Of a stretch of DNA of 49,746 bases, positions 33,415 through 42,435 are shown piece by piece (positions within the stretch are counted from its first letter, which is position 1; every line of letters starts with the position of its first letter). A program made the translations under genes and the position numbers. The stretch covers positions 1-49,746 of the forward strand of contig JAEENL010000142.1 of the NCBI GenBank assembly GCA_016283775.1. The letters run 5' to 3'. Under the pieces are notes generated by a model that worked only from the letters and a program-made list of their open reading frames with translations, was not told where the DNA came from and made no database searches. The stretch is from Lachnospiraceae bacterium. Its GTDB lineage: Bacteria > Bacillota > Clostridia > Lachnospirales > Lachnospiraceae.

Positions 33415-35574
33415 TCAGCGGTGTCCTCTGCCGCCCCAGCCGCCAAAGCTCGTGGCTCCCATGGTGCCGGACTCCTGGGTCCAGATGAGCACCGCGGTGC
33501 CGTCTTTGTATAGCGTGTAGTTCGTGCCTGTCTTAAGCGATTCGCTTGCAAACCATCCGCCCTGGTATCTGTCGGAAAGTACAAAGCTCATAACAAGGTT
33601 TCCTGCGTCATCCTTCAGTTCATATGAGCCCGCTTCAAAAGTGGTATTTCCGGAAACATAGGCGTTTACCGAATCGGTGGGAGTTTCACATACGCCTCCG
33701 AAGGCCGCGATGTTTCCGCCGGTGATGTTTATCTTTCCGTCAACATCTACCGAGCCCGCAACACCGCCGCTCGCGCTTCCTCCCTTGATCAGCACAAAGC
33801 CGCCTGTCTGGGTGAAGTTTCCGTTTGAGTCTACCGCGTCGGTATCTCCCGAAGGAGTAGTTACTTCAAGGTATCCTCCGGTGATCTTTATGAGCGCCGC
33901 AGAGTTTCCTTTGCTTGCGTTCATACCGTCATCATACGCGAAAACAAATGAACTGCCGCCGTTTATGGTGATAACGTTGCCTTCAAGCCCTTCGTAGCAT
34001 TTTACGATGTTCACGGTGCCATCGTTTATGGTAAGTTCGCCGTCAGCATGCAGCGCATCGTCCGTACAGGTGACAGTGACGGTGCCGCCCGATATGGTCA
34101 CGTTTCCCGTGCCCTTTTTACCGTTTTCAAGAGTAGTGTCGTTCTTTGCGTGTACCGCGTCGTCATTGCTCATGATCGTGACGTTTCCGTTGTTGACAGA
34201 GATCTCGTTTCCCGCTTTTATGCCCTTTGCGGAATATGCAGCTTTTCCCGAGCTTCCGCCGTCCACGGAAACTGTGGAATAGTCACCGTTTATCATGGCT
34301 CCGTCGATGCTGCTTATCACATAGGCGTTCATTGACGTGTTCACGGGGCCGCCTTCGCTGAGAGCAGAAGCGAGCGAGAGATCGGGATCCGTGTTCTTTT
34401 TCATCCTCACGAGTCTCATGTTTGCATAGCCTGCCGGCATCGAAACAAGAAGCCCGTAATACCTTGTCCTTCCGGACGAGATCATTGTGTCGTATTCGGC
34501 CTTTCTCCATATGCCCTGAGAGTCGTCGTTGTAAAAATATGCGTAGTATTCATAGGTCGCGGTGAAGTACGTTGAAGAAACGACAATGTAAAACTCGGTC
34601 CCTCCGTTGTTCAGCCTGCTCTCTGAATATTCCGAGTATGTATCTGTGTATATGTTCACATTTCCGTCAGTTTCGATGACAGCCGAATAAGCCGCATCGA
34701 TGCCGTCCGTGCATGAGTAGACATCAACATTTCCGCCGAGGATGGAAACAGTGCCTCTCTGCTTTCCTTTGTTTGAAACATTGCTCTCTGTGGTCTTTAT
34801 ACCGTCTCCGCCTTTTGCGATGACGATGATGTTGCCCGATTCCACAGTCACGCTGTCGTCACCTTTAAGTCCGTTGTTTGCGGCGTTCACCTTGAGGTTT
34901 ACGTTCTTTACGGAAAGATCGCCCTTAACACGCACACCATTGTTGTAATTTCCGGTGATCACAAGTGTTCCTTTGCCGGTGAACGAAAGATCGCTCTTTG
35001 AATAGACTGCCGCATTTCCGTCAGTCTCATTTTCGGTATCGCTTTCAGATCCAGCATCTGCCGATTTTACGCGATTGTCGGTGACCTCGTTGTAAGTGCC
35101 CTCATCCGACTTGATCTTTACTTCCGAAGCGCTTGTCACGCATATCGGGGCGGCAGTGGAGCATGTGATCGTGACATTGCTCAGCACAAGGCTCACCTCA
35201 TCATTGTCCCCGACATTTACGACAACGCGTCCTTCTTCAAGAACTCCCGTGAGGATGTACTCTCCGGGCTTTGTTATCGTATAAATGCCGTTGTTTTCCG
35301 AAAAACCGTCGTTCACTGAGGCTTTTATGTTGAAATTTCCGGTCGCCTTTACGCCTGTCCCCTCGGGATCTTTTACATTGTTCTCTCCTGTTGGAGCTGC
35401 AGTGGGCGCGGCGGTCGGAGCCGCATTTGTCGCTTTCGGGGAATCTGTCGCTGCATTGGTCACAGAAGCCGCAGGGTCGGAAGAACTCTTGGGATCTGCC
35501 GAGCATGCCGTGCTTGAAAGTATCATCGCAATGCCTGCAAGGACAGATATTATCTTAATGGATGCTTTTCTCAT
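33415..35574 (-). CDS. Lipoprotein of the Cthe_2159-like carbohydrate-binding family (DUF4353)
   Basis: A 719-residue surface lipoprotein: signal peptide with lipobox STAC (C24), then an Ala/Thr/Pro linker (about 25-65). The body consists of repeating short beta segments with asparagine/glycine turns (GTLVITGNYNNGVRVKGDLSVKN, GGNVDVYSCTDGIDAA, ISGGTVTVTCTDDALHADGEL, INGGSSFVFAYDDGMNAS), the mark of a right-handed beta-helix. The repeated D-G-I/D-A-L/D-G-M-x-A pattern is typical of the Cthe_2159 family, whose prototype from Clostridium thermocellum binds cellulose and acidic polysaccharide and carries calcium. It ends in GWGGRGHR, a Gly-rich tail. It stands alone, with GGAGA as ribosome site. 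Ligand here is unknown; pectin or cellulose binding are possibilities. Confidence 0.8.
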   Translation of the reverse strand: MRKASIKIISVLAGIAMILSSTACSADPKSSSDPAASVTNAATDSPKATNAAPTAAPTAAPTGENNVKDPEGTGVKATGNFNIKASVNDGFSENNGIYTITKPGEYILTGVLEEGRVVVNVGDNDEVSLVLSNVTITCSTAAPICVTSASEVKIKSDEGTYNEVTDNRVKSADAGSESDTENETDGNAAVYSKSDLSFTGKGTLVITGNYNNGVRVKGDLSVKNVNLKVNAANNGLKGDDSVTVESGNIIVIAKGGDGIKTTESNVSNKGKQRGTVSILGGNVDVYSCTDGIDAAYSAVIETDGNVNIYTDTYSEYSESRLNNGGTEFYIVVSSTYFTATYEYYAYFYNDDSQGIWRKAEYDTMISSGRTRYYGLLVSMPAGYANMRLVRMKKNTDPDLSLASALSEGGPVNTSMNAYVISSIDGAMINGDYSTVSVDGGSSGKAAYSAKGIKAGNEISVNNGNVTIMSNDDAVHAKNDTTLENGKKGTGNVTISGGTVTVTCTDDALHADGELTINDGTVNIVKCYEGLEGNVITINGGSSFVFAYDDGMNASKGNSAALIKITGGYLEVTTPSGDTDAVDSNGNFTQTGGFVLIKGGSASGGVAGSVDVDGKINITGGNIAAFGGVCETPTDSVNAYVSGNTTFEAGSYELKDDAGNLVMSFVLSDRYQGGWFASESLKTGTNYTLYKDGTAVLIWTQESGTMGATSFGGWGGRGHR

Positions 35575-35639
35575 GATTGTCTCCGTTCCGTTTATGTGAT
35601 ATAGTATTGCACGTTGATCACAAACATTTTACCTCATAT

Positions 35640-35656
35640 GTGTTAGAGTTTAACAC
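35640..35656. promoter_or_regulatory. Inverted repeat in divergent promoter region
   Basis: GTGTTA (35640-35645) and TAACAC (35651-35656) with a 5-nt spacer, lying between the divergent lipoprotein and serine hydrolase genes. It may be an operator; no regulator can be assigned. Confidence 0.35.
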
Positions 35657-35714
35657 TAAAGATGAGGTTCAGCAAGGAATAACACAGAAAAATCACAGAA
35701 AGCAGGTAAGCAAA

Positions 35715-36887
35715 ATGAGAGAGGAAATAGAAAACACTATTAAAACCTCGGTTTCCGCAAAAGAAGTCTCAGGTGCCAACGTCCTTGTGATAAAAGACGG
35801 TAAAGAGCTGTGCTACGCTGAAGGCGGCTTAAGGGACATCGAAGGCAATGTGCCTTTTTCAAGAGATACCATCATCAGGCTCTACTCCATGTCAAAACCC
35901 GTAACATCGGCCGCGGTGATGATGCTCGTGGACAGAGGTCAGATCGACCTTTGCGAGTCTGTGGGAAGATATATAGATACCTTTTCCGGTATGACGGTGT
36001 CAAAAAACGGTGTGAAAACAAAGGCTTCACGTGACATCACCTTCCACGATCTCATGAGCATGACCTCAGGCACAGTCTATCCCGGAATGGGGTCCGACGC
36101 GGAACGTGAAAGCGCAGCGCTCTTTTCGGAGGCAGAGCACAGACTCGGCACCGACAACGAGATGTCGACAATGGAATTTGCCGAAAGGACCGGCAAAAAC
36201 ACTCTGGCCTTTGATCCCGGGGAAACCTTCAGATACGGCACATCCGCAGATATCCTGGGCGCGCTCGTCGAAAAGATCAGCGGCATGTCCTTTGGAGCTT
36301 TTCTGCAGAAAGAATTTTTCGATCCGCTTGAGATGAGGGATACGGGCTTTTATGTAAAAGACGAAAACCGCTCAAGACTTGCAAAGATCTACAGGTCGGG
36401 AAATGATTCGATCCGCGAAGACAAGACCTGCCACCTTGCGATCTCTTACAACATGGATCATGCTCCCGCATTTGAATCCGGCGGTGCCGGCCTCTGCTCC
36501 ACGCTCGATGACTATTCAAGATTTGCCGGAATGCTCATGCAGAACGGCTTTGCAAACGGCAGACGTTTTCTCTCGGAGGAAGCCGTGAAATATATGACAA
36601 ACGGCGAACTCCAGCCCTGGCAGCAGCCCGGATTTGACAACTGGACGGGGCTGCAGGGCTTTTCCTACGGAAATCTCATGCGTGTCATGAAGGAGCCCGG
36701 ACGCGCTCTGCTCTTCGGATCAAAAGGCGAATACGGCTGGGACGGCTGGCTCGGAGCCTATTTTTCAAACGATCCCGCAAATAAGCTCACCATTCTAATG
36801 GGTATGCAAAAGATCGACGCAGGTACCTGGCACCTCACAAGACGTATCAGAAACCTTGTTTATTCCCATTTGCACGATAATGAGTAA
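35715..36887 (+). CDS. Serine hydrolase of the class C beta-lactamase / esterase family
   Basis: A 390-residue protein; the start is the ATG at 35715 (MREEIENTIKTSV), because the longer frame reads through the upstream promoter region. The ribosome site is weak (AGGT). The catalytic S-x-x-K is SMSK (S58-K61) in IIRLYSMSKPVTSAAVMMLV, the second motif tyrosine is in FRYGTSADILG, and the third motif region is GSKGEYGWDGWLG. There is no signal peptide, so it is probably a cytoplasmic esterase or D-aminopeptidase-like enzyme and not a resistance beta-lactamase. It heads a three-gene plus-strand set and overlaps the HAD gene. Substrate unknown. Confidence 0.85.
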   Translation: MREEIENTIKTSVSAKEVSGANVLVIKDGKELCYAEGGLRDIEGNVPFSRDTIIRLYSMSKPVTSAAVMMLVDRGQIDLCESVGRYIDTFSGMTVSKNGVKTKASRDITFHDLMSMTSGTVYPGMGSDAERESAALFSEAEHRLGTDNEMSTMEFAERTGKNTLAFDPGETFRYGTSADILGALVEKISGMSFGAFLQKEFFDPLEMRDTGFYVKDENRSRLAKIYRSGNDSIREDKTCHLAISYNMDHAPAFESGGAGLCSTLDDYSRFAGMLMQNGFANGRRFLSEEAVKYMTNGELQPWQQPGFDNWTGLQGFSYGNLMRVMKEPGRALLFGSKGEYGWDGWLGAYFSNDPANKLTILMGMQKIDAGTWHLTRRIRNLVYSHLHDNE

Positions 36888-37719
36888 GCCTATGTATAAA
36901 TGTGTTTTTTCAGACCTTGACAGGACATTGCTCGACTTGTCAAGTGGCCTTTCGGAGCGCAGCAAAAAAGCCATCTCCTTCTTAAGATCGAACGGCATTC
37001 AGTTCATCCCCGCCACAGGCCGCGCCTATGGCTCGCTTCCGGAATGCATCCTTAAAAACAGTGACATAGACTATGTCATAACCTCAAACGGCGTTGCGGT
37101 GTATGACCTGAAAAAAGGCCGGGCATTATGGCGCACCACTCTTCCCGCGCACTTTGTTCCCGGTTTTTTCGATTTTTGTAAAAAAGAGGGGCTCATCGCC
37201 ATAGAGACCTATGTTGACGGTGTTCCCTATACCTGCAGGGAATTTTATGCCGATCCCGCGCGTTACAACCAGTCCCGCGTGGAATATGTAAAGACCACCA
37301 GAAAGCCTGTGGACTCTGTTAAAGACTTTGCCATTTCGCACAAGGACTCTCTTGACGGCCTCACCATCATATCTCCGGAGGGGCGTCTTCAGGAGCTTTA
37401 CGAGAAAGCGCGAGCACTTTTCGGAGAAACTGTATACATAACCTGTTCGGACGGGCTTTATGTGGAATTTTCCGACTTAAGATGCGGAAAGCACAACGCT
37501 CTGGTAAAGATGTGCGAGCATCTTGGCATTTCTTCTTCGGAGGCAATAGCCTTCGGCGACAACGACAACGACGTGGAAATGCTCACAGCCGCAGGTCTCG
37601 GAGTCTGTGTGGAAAACGGCACAGAAAACTGCAAAGCCGCTGCCGGCATGATCACGCATCACCACGATGATGACGGCGTGGCAAGAGCAATAGAAAAAAT
37701 ATTTGGCGTAACGCTATAA
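36880..37719 (+). CDS. Cof-type HAD-superfamily phosphatase
   Basis: A 279-residue cytoplasmic phosphatase. The start is taken at the ATG at 36880 (MSKPMYKCVFSDLDRTLLD), which overlaps the serine hydrolase stop by 8 nt and suggests coupled translation; the ATG at 36892 is an alternative. HAD motif I is SDLDRTLLD (the usual DxDGT with Arg in place of Gly), motif II is in PATGRAYG, and motif IV is FGDNDNDVEML. The Cof-type cap domain lies between. Such enzymes dephosphorylate sugar phosphates or flavin/pyridoxal phosphates; the substrate here is unknown. Confidence 0.88.
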   Translation: MSKPMYKCVFSDLDRTLLDLSSGLSERSKKAISFLRSNGIQFIPATGRAYGSLPECILKNSDIDYVITSNGVAVYDLKKGRALWRTTLPAHFVPGFFDFCKKEGLIAIETYVDGVPYTCREFYADPARYNQSRVEYVKTTRKPVDSVKDFAISHKDSLDGLTIISPEGRLQELYEKARALFGETVYITCSDGLYVEFSDLRCGKHNALVKMCEHLGISSSEAIAFGDNDNDVEMLTAAGLGVCVENGTENCKAAAGMITHHHDDDGVARAIEKIFGVTL

Positions 37720-37745
37720 AATACGCCTCCCGAAAGGAAATAACC

Positions 37746-38453
37746 ATGTACGAATATACCGAAAGGATCAGTTATTCAAAACTCGCCCCCGACGGAAACG
37801 CGTCGATCTGCACCATCCTTGATCTTTTCCAGGACTGCAGCATCTTTGATTCGGAAGAATGCGGGGTTTCTCTTAAATATATGACAGACCACAAGCTCAT
37901 CTGGGCTCTCTCATTCTGGCAGATAGTGATAGACCGTTTCCCCACGCTGAACGATGTTGTGACCGTCGGCACGGCGCCTTACGATTTCAAAGGCTTCATG
38001 GGATACAGGAGCTTTTGGCTGAAAAACAACGGCGTCACTCTCGCAAGAGCAAACTCCATCTGGAGCCTCATAAGCTCAGAGACCGGACGTCCCGTGAAGG
38101 CTTCTGAAGAAATGATCTCAATGTACCATATCGGAGAGCCTGTCGAAATGGAACTTGCCGAAAGAAAGCTCCACCTCATGGGAGAGCCGGAAGTGCTCGA
38201 GAGCTTTAAGATCATGCCCCACAACCTTGACACAAACCGTCACGTCAACAACGGCCAGTTTGTGCGGCTTGCGGCAGACTATATCCCCGACGGAACGGAA
38301 GTTTCCGAGATCCGCGCCGAATACCATATGCAGGCGCACATCGGAGACATCTTTGTGCCACATGTTTTCAGAGAAAAAAACAGCCTCGGGGTCTCTCTCA
38401 GAAACCCCGAGGGTAAAAGCTATTGCGATGTGCTGTTCTTAACCCGTTATTGA
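37746..38453 (+). CDS. Acyl-ACP thioesterase
   Basis: A 235-residue double-hotdog thioesterase of the plant FatA/FatB-related bacterial family. It releases free fatty acids from acyl-ACP. The N-terminal hotdog contains ILDLFQDCSIFDSEECG and IVIDRFPTLNDVVTVGTAPYDFKGFMGYRSFWL; the C-terminal hotdog holds the catalytic region MPHNLDTNRHVNNGQFVRLAADYIP with the conserved N-x-H-V-N-N. The ribosome site is AAAGGAAA, 26 nt after the HAD stop. The stop codon overlaps the convergent superoxide dismutase gene by 7 nt, so there is no room for a terminator between them. Confidence 0.92.
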   Translation: MYEYTERISYSKLAPDGNASICTILDLFQDCSIFDSEECGVSLKYMTDHKLIWALSFWQIVIDRFPTLNDVVTVGTAPYDFKGFMGYRSFWLKNNGVTLARANSIWSLISSETGRPVKASEEMISMYHIGEPVEMELAERKLHLMGEPEVLESFKIMPHNLDTNRHVNNGQFVRLAADYIPDGTEVSEIRAEYHMQAHIGDIFVPHVFREKNSLGVSLRNPEGKSYCDVLFLTRY

Positions 38454-39055
38454 TCGTATTTTGATGCTACCACATCCCAGTTCACAAGATTCCAGAAATT
38501 CTCGACATAGGATGCTCTCAGGTTTTTGTATCCGAGATAATATGCATGCTCCCAGACATCGATCGTAAAGATCGGTGTCTGCCCCGTGCCAAGGGAAATA
38601 GGATTGTCCTGGTTCAGCGACTTTGAAGCATACAGTTTTCCGTTCTTGTCTTTGGAAAGCCATGCCCAGCCTGAGCCAAACTGCGTGAGCGCGAGATTTG
38701 TGAGCTGCTTCTTCATTTCTTCAAAGCTGCCGAAGGCTTCGTCTATCGCCGCTTTCAGTTTTCCTGTGGGCTCTTTTGCGCCACCCGGCGTGATCTCCTC
38801 AAAATAGAGATTGTGATTGTAGAAACCTCCGCCGTTGTTCCTTATAGCGGTCCTTTTGGCTTCGTCTTTCACTTCGTCAAGTGAGGCAAGAAGCTCCTCG
38901 ATGCTCTTGTCCTGAACGCCCGCTTCCTCAGCGAGCTTGTTCAGCTGCGCCGTGTAAGCCGCATGGTGCTTTCCGTGATGTGTTTCCACAGTGAGAGCGT
39001 CGATGTACGGCTCCAATGCGTCATAACCATAGGTAAGTTCGATCTGCTTGTACAT
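38447..39055 (-). CDS. Superoxide dismutase (Fe/Mn)
   Basis: A 202-residue cytoplasmic enzyme that dismutates superoxide. Metal ligands are visible at H26 (THHGKHHAAY), in the helix around H80 (GGGFYNHNLYF) and in DVWEHAYYLGY near the C-terminus. Length and motifs are normal for the Fe/Mn family; which metal is used cannot be told from sequence. It lies 11 nt downstream of the DUF5107-TPR gene on the same strand, perhaps by readthrough. Many related strict anaerobes rely on superoxide reductase or rubrerythrin instead, so presence of a SOD suggests exposure to oxygen. Confidence 0.93.
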   Translation of the reverse strand: MYKQIELTYGYDALEPYIDALTVETHHGKHHAAYTAQLNKLAEEAGVQDKSIEELLASLDEVKDEAKRTAIRNNGGGFYNHNLYFEEITPGGAKEPTGKLKAAIDEAFGSFEEMKKQLTNLALTQFGSGWAWLSKDKNGKLYASKSLNQDNPISLGTGQTPIFTIDVWEHAYYLGYKNLRASYVENFWNLVNWDVVASKYDQ

Positions 39056-39066
39056 GCTAACCTCCT

Positions 39067-42000
39067 TTAGTCGTTTATGCCACTAAGATAGAATCTTGCG
39101 AGCTGGTGTACCGGCTCCAGTTCTATCGCCTTTCCGAACCATTTCTTTGCTTCGTTCTGCTTCCCAAGGCCAAGATTTCCAAGTCCCATGAGATAATAAC
39201 AGTGAACTTCGTTCTTTTTGTCCATATCCGTGTCAAACACCGACATATCCGGCATCGAGACCGCAAAATAGTCCATCACGAACTTGTCTCTCACATGGTG
39301 CTCGCCGTAGTCGAGGAGCTTGTAAAAGCGCTTGTTTGCCTCGGCCTTGCAGCCCAGTTTTTCATAAGAAAGTCCCTGGAAAAGGATCATGTCCGCAGGC
39401 TGATCGTAATAGTACATCATACCGGCAGGCTCCGATGTTCCGAGCACAGCCTTCTTTAAGCTGTCTTCCTTAAGCTCCGTGTCCCCCTGAGCTTCCGCTA
39501 TGAGAGCGAGCAGGTAATAGAGATTGTTGTCCTTGGTGCCTTCCAGTCTGCCCTCTCCGAGGTTCTTTGGATATGAAAGTGCTTCCGTCACATATCCCTT
39601 TGCCTTCTCTGCGTTCCCGCCGGCCAGCGCCTGTTTTGCAAGAGCATAGCATGAAAGCTTGAACTGGGCGGTTATCTTTCCTTCGGCTCCTTCCCATGTC
39701 ATGAACGAATGGGAAACCGTATTGTCATATGCTTCCTTGTAACGTCCGCAGAGATTTAAGAGTGTCACGTATTCGGTATAGAGATCGTCCCTCTTAAAGA
39801 TAAGTTCCTTGTTCTCCTCATAGCGCACAAGCCTCGATCTGTCATCAAGCCCCAGTCTCTGGTAGAGCTGGTCGAGTTCAAGAAATACCCTTGCGTCTGA
39901 ACGGTCGAGTTCAAACGCTCTTTCAATGCATATCCTTGCGGCCTGCTTATCACCTTTCTTGTTGTAATATGCTATGGAAAGGTTTCTGAGGAGCGTGGGG
40001 AAGGTGTCATCAAGTTCCTTTGACTTTTCCCAGAGAGATATCGCTTTGTCAAAACCGAGCTTGTCATAATAGAGACATCCCAGATAATAATATGCCTTTG
40101 AGCCGTCCGGGTCAAGAGCGATCGCATTTTCAAGCACGGCGATGTCCTCGAGCTTGTTCGGGAAAACGCAGGTGGGATCGCATTTCTGGGCTTCCTTAAG
40201 GCAATATAGCGCGTCTTCGCGCCTTCCGCACTTTTCAAGGTAATACGCCTTGTAATAAGCCACCATGGGATCATCATCATGATAAGCCGAGAGAACGGCA
40301 AGCGCATCGTCATAAAAGCCGCTTTCCGCAAGGTCTCTCGCTGTCTGAAGATAGTTTTCAAGGCAGCCTGTCACTTTTCCGAGAGCTATGAAATCAAACG
40401 CATCTATCTCAAGGCTTTCTTTCCTGAAGTTCTCGAGAGCTTCGTTCTGCTCTGTCTTTTCAAGGAGTTTGAGTTTCAGCCCCCTTGCTTTTATATTATG
40501 TGAGTTCTTTATGAGCGCCTTTTCAATAAATCCGAGCGCGGCATCATATTCGCCCTTTCTCGCTGCTATCGCCGCAAGGTAATAGAACGAGGTCTCCTGC
40601 TGCTCGTTGCTCCAGGTCGCTTTGAAAAATGCGTCGTAAGCCTCATCAAGACGATCACGATAAAACAGTGAAAGTCCCAGATCGTAAAACGCTTCGCTGT
40701 CCGAAGGATTGGGGTTAAGAGCCGTCAGTCTCTCGATCGCCTTTCTGAAATATCTCTCCGACTCTTCTATGCGTCCTCGCCTGAAAAGCAGCATTCCGTA
40801 AGCATTGTTGATCCTTATGTCGCCGCTGTCGCGTTTAAGGCCTTCAAGATAGTATCCGTCAGGAAGCCATGTCGCGTGGCGGTACTGTTCAATGTGACGT
40901 CCCGTAAGAAGCAGTTCTTCGTTCGTCATGATCTCTTCAGGCTTCTTTGCGGCGCGCGCAGGCTCGGCAAGCTTTGGGATCCCCTGATCCACAGGCTTGT
41001 AGGAAACCAGCTCGCGGCCGTTGTGCTCCACTGTGATCTTTACCTTGTACTGATCTATGTGGTCCGCAGTGAGCGATACGGAATATGCCTTTTCCGGCGA
41101 AAGAGTCGTGATCTCCTCGAAGCACTTGTCGTTTCCGTCAAATATCCTGATGACCGCGTTCTCATATCTCGAAGTGGCATATACCTTTGCCTCTATCGTC
41201 TTTTCAGTGACCTCGAGGTTCACCGCAGCTTCGGTCGTCGCGTTTTTTACCATCCCGACGCCCTTGTAAGGCATGAAATACTGCTTGAAGCTCTTTTCCT
41301 CAAAGGGCTTGAGCCACGAAAAATCAGGCTGGTTGTCGCAGTATACGCCTGTCATGAGCTCGATGTACGGGCCGTCTTCATCCGTGAGGTTTCTGTCCCA
41401 CGCCTGCCCGAAATCGCCGCAGCCCCAGGTCCACTGCTTTTTTCCCGGAGAAACATGGTGATCCGCAACGTGCAGAAGTCCTGCTCCAACGCCGTAGTCG
41501 TATCCGCCCACGAAATCATAGTCGGAGTGCTCCGCCATGTAGGAAGTGGGAACAGGGATGTTTTTGTAACGCGAGATATCAACACCCTCACTGTAATCGT
41601 GCTTGTAATATTCTCCCGTTGCTATGGGGAAACGGGAAACTGCGCGTTTTCCGTGGTCATAAACGCTGTGCACGTCAGGCGGGAAGACCGACTGAGTGTT
41701 GTCGTTCACGGAGACTGCGGGATTTGCCCACCAGAGGAACGTCTGTGCCATCGGAGTCCTGTTGTAAAGCTGTCCTCCGATCTCAATATATGCTTTGTCG
41801 GGATATAGAGTGATCGAAGTGATCACCTTTGTGCCGTACATCCTGTCCACATCGCCGAGAAGGAGCGACTTGCTGCCATCTTCGTTTTCACGTATCTCAA
41901 CGTCTACAGGCATATAGGTCGTGGGCCTGTGGTGCTGGGGCCAGTTGAATTCTATGCCTCCGGATATCCAGGGTCCTGTGAGTCCCACGAGCGCGGGCTT

Positions 42001-42297
42001 TATCACCTGATTGTAATAAACAAAATCGTAGCCGTTGGTCTTGTCGTAAGCGCGCTGTATCCTGCCTCCAAGCTCAGGCAGGACCATCACTTTGATATAG
42101 CGGTTCTCAAGAAAGACCGCGTTCCATTTCTTGTCTTTTTTCTCTCTGCTGATAGTCTGTGTTGCGGGATAGGGATATATCTTTCCCGAGCTTCCCTGAT
42201 AGACTCTCTTTTCCAGAAACATCGGGTTTCTGTCGGGTGCTCCCGTCTCATAGGTAGGGATCGTGACTTCTTCTTTCCAGATCTTTACTTCGTCCAT
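39067..42297 (-). CDS. DUF5107 domain protein with long TPR array
   Basis: A 1076-residue cytoplasmic protein (no signal peptide). Residues about 1-360 form the DUF5107 domain, with a mutarotase-like beta-sandwich look (NRYIKVMVLPELGGRIQRAYDKTNGYDFVYYN, GGIEFNWPQHHRP, FLWWANPAVSVNDNTQSVFP, GCGDFGQAWDRNLTDEDGPYIELMTG). Residues about 440-1076 are at least eight TPR-type helix pairs (for example YYLGCLYYDKLGFDKAISLWEKSKELD and YYLMGLGNLGLGKQNEAKKWFGKAIELEP). The family function is unknown; it tends to occur with carbohydrate genes. The ATG at 42297 has a strong AAAGGAG site. A divergent AraC gene shares its promoter region, so it is probably carbohydrate regulated. Confidence 0.82.
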   Translation of the reverse strand: MDEVKIWKEEVTIPTYETGAPDRNPMFLEKRVYQGSSGKIYPYPATQTISREKKDKKWNAVFLENRYIKVMVLPELGGRIQRAYDKTNGYDFVYYNQVIKPALVGLTGPWISGGIEFNWPQHHRPTTYMPVDVEIRENEDGSKSLLLGDVDRMYGTKVITSITLYPDKAYIEIGGQLYNRTPMAQTFLWWANPAVSVNDNTQSVFPPDVHSVYDHGKRAVSRFPIATGEYYKHDYSEGVDISRYKNIPVPTSYMAEHSDYDFVGGYDYGVGAGLLHVADHHVSPGKKQWTWGCGDFGQAWDRNLTDEDGPYIELMTGVYCDNQPDFSWLKPFEEKSFKQYFMPYKGVGMVKNATTEAAVNLEVTEKTIEAKVYATSRYENAVIRIFDGNDKCFEEITTLSPEKAYSVSLTADHIDQYKVKITVEHNGRELVSYKPVDQGIPKLAEPARAAKKPEEIMTNEELLLTGRHIEQYRHATWLPDGYYLEGLKRDSGDIRINNAYGMLLFRRGRIEESERYFRKAIERLTALNPNPSDSEAFYDLGLSLFYRDRLDEAYDAFFKATWSNEQQETSFYYLAAIAARKGEYDAALGFIEKALIKNSHNIKARGLKLKLLEKTEQNEALENFRKESLEIDAFDFIALGKVTGCLENYLQTARDLAESGFYDDALAVLSAYHDDDPMVAYYKAYYLEKCGRREDALYCLKEAQKCDPTCVFPNKLEDIAVLENAIALDPDGSKAYYYLGCLYYDKLGFDKAISLWEKSKELDDTFPTLLRNLSIAYYNKKGDKQAARICIERAFELDRSDARVFLELDQLYQRLGLDDRSRLVRYEENKELIFKRDDLYTEYVTLLNLCGRYKEAYDNTVSHSFMTWEGAEGKITAQFKLSCYALAKQALAGGNAEKAKGYVTEALSYPKNLGEGRLEGTKDNNLYYLLALIAEAQGDTELKEDSLKKAVLGTSEPAGMMYYYDQPADMILFQGLSYEKLGCKAEANKRFYKLLDYGEHHVRDKFVMDYFAVSMPDMSVFDTDMDKKNEVHCYYLMGLGNLGLGKQNEAKKWFGKAIELEPVHQLARFYLSGIND

Positions 42298-42356
42298 ATC
42301 TGATCTCCTTTGCTTCCTGCGGCAAGCTGCGCTTCCCGTAATAATCCTTCGGTATC

Positions 42357-42385
42357 AGCATACATCCGTGCGCACGACTTGACAA
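42357..42385 (-). promoter_or_regulatory. Promoter of the DUF5107-TPR gene
   Basis: Minus strand TTGTCA (42385-42380), 17-bp spacer, TATGCT (42362-42357). Its -35 shares bases with the -35 of the divergent AraC promoter, so the two promoters should compete. Confidence 0.5.
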
Positions 42386-42406
42386 CCTGTAATCATGCTT
42401 TATAAT
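42379..42406 (+). promoter_or_regulatory. Promoter of the AraC-type gene at 42436
   Basis: TTGACA (42379-42384), 16-bp spacer, TATAAT (42401-42406), giving a leader of about 23 nt with GGAGG 6 nt before the ATG. Confidence 0.75.
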
Positions 42407-42435
42407 ATAAAAAAATTGCTCTTTTCGGAGGTCAC

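Noticed and set aside
35715-36887. Antibiotic-resistance beta-lactamase
   Set aside because: The S-x-x-K fold is shared by many esterases and peptidases; the protein lacks a signal peptide and is in an operon with metabolic genes.
40876-41808. Open frame of 310 codons on the plus strand
   Set aside because: Antisense to the DUF5107-TPR gene, with biased shadow composition.
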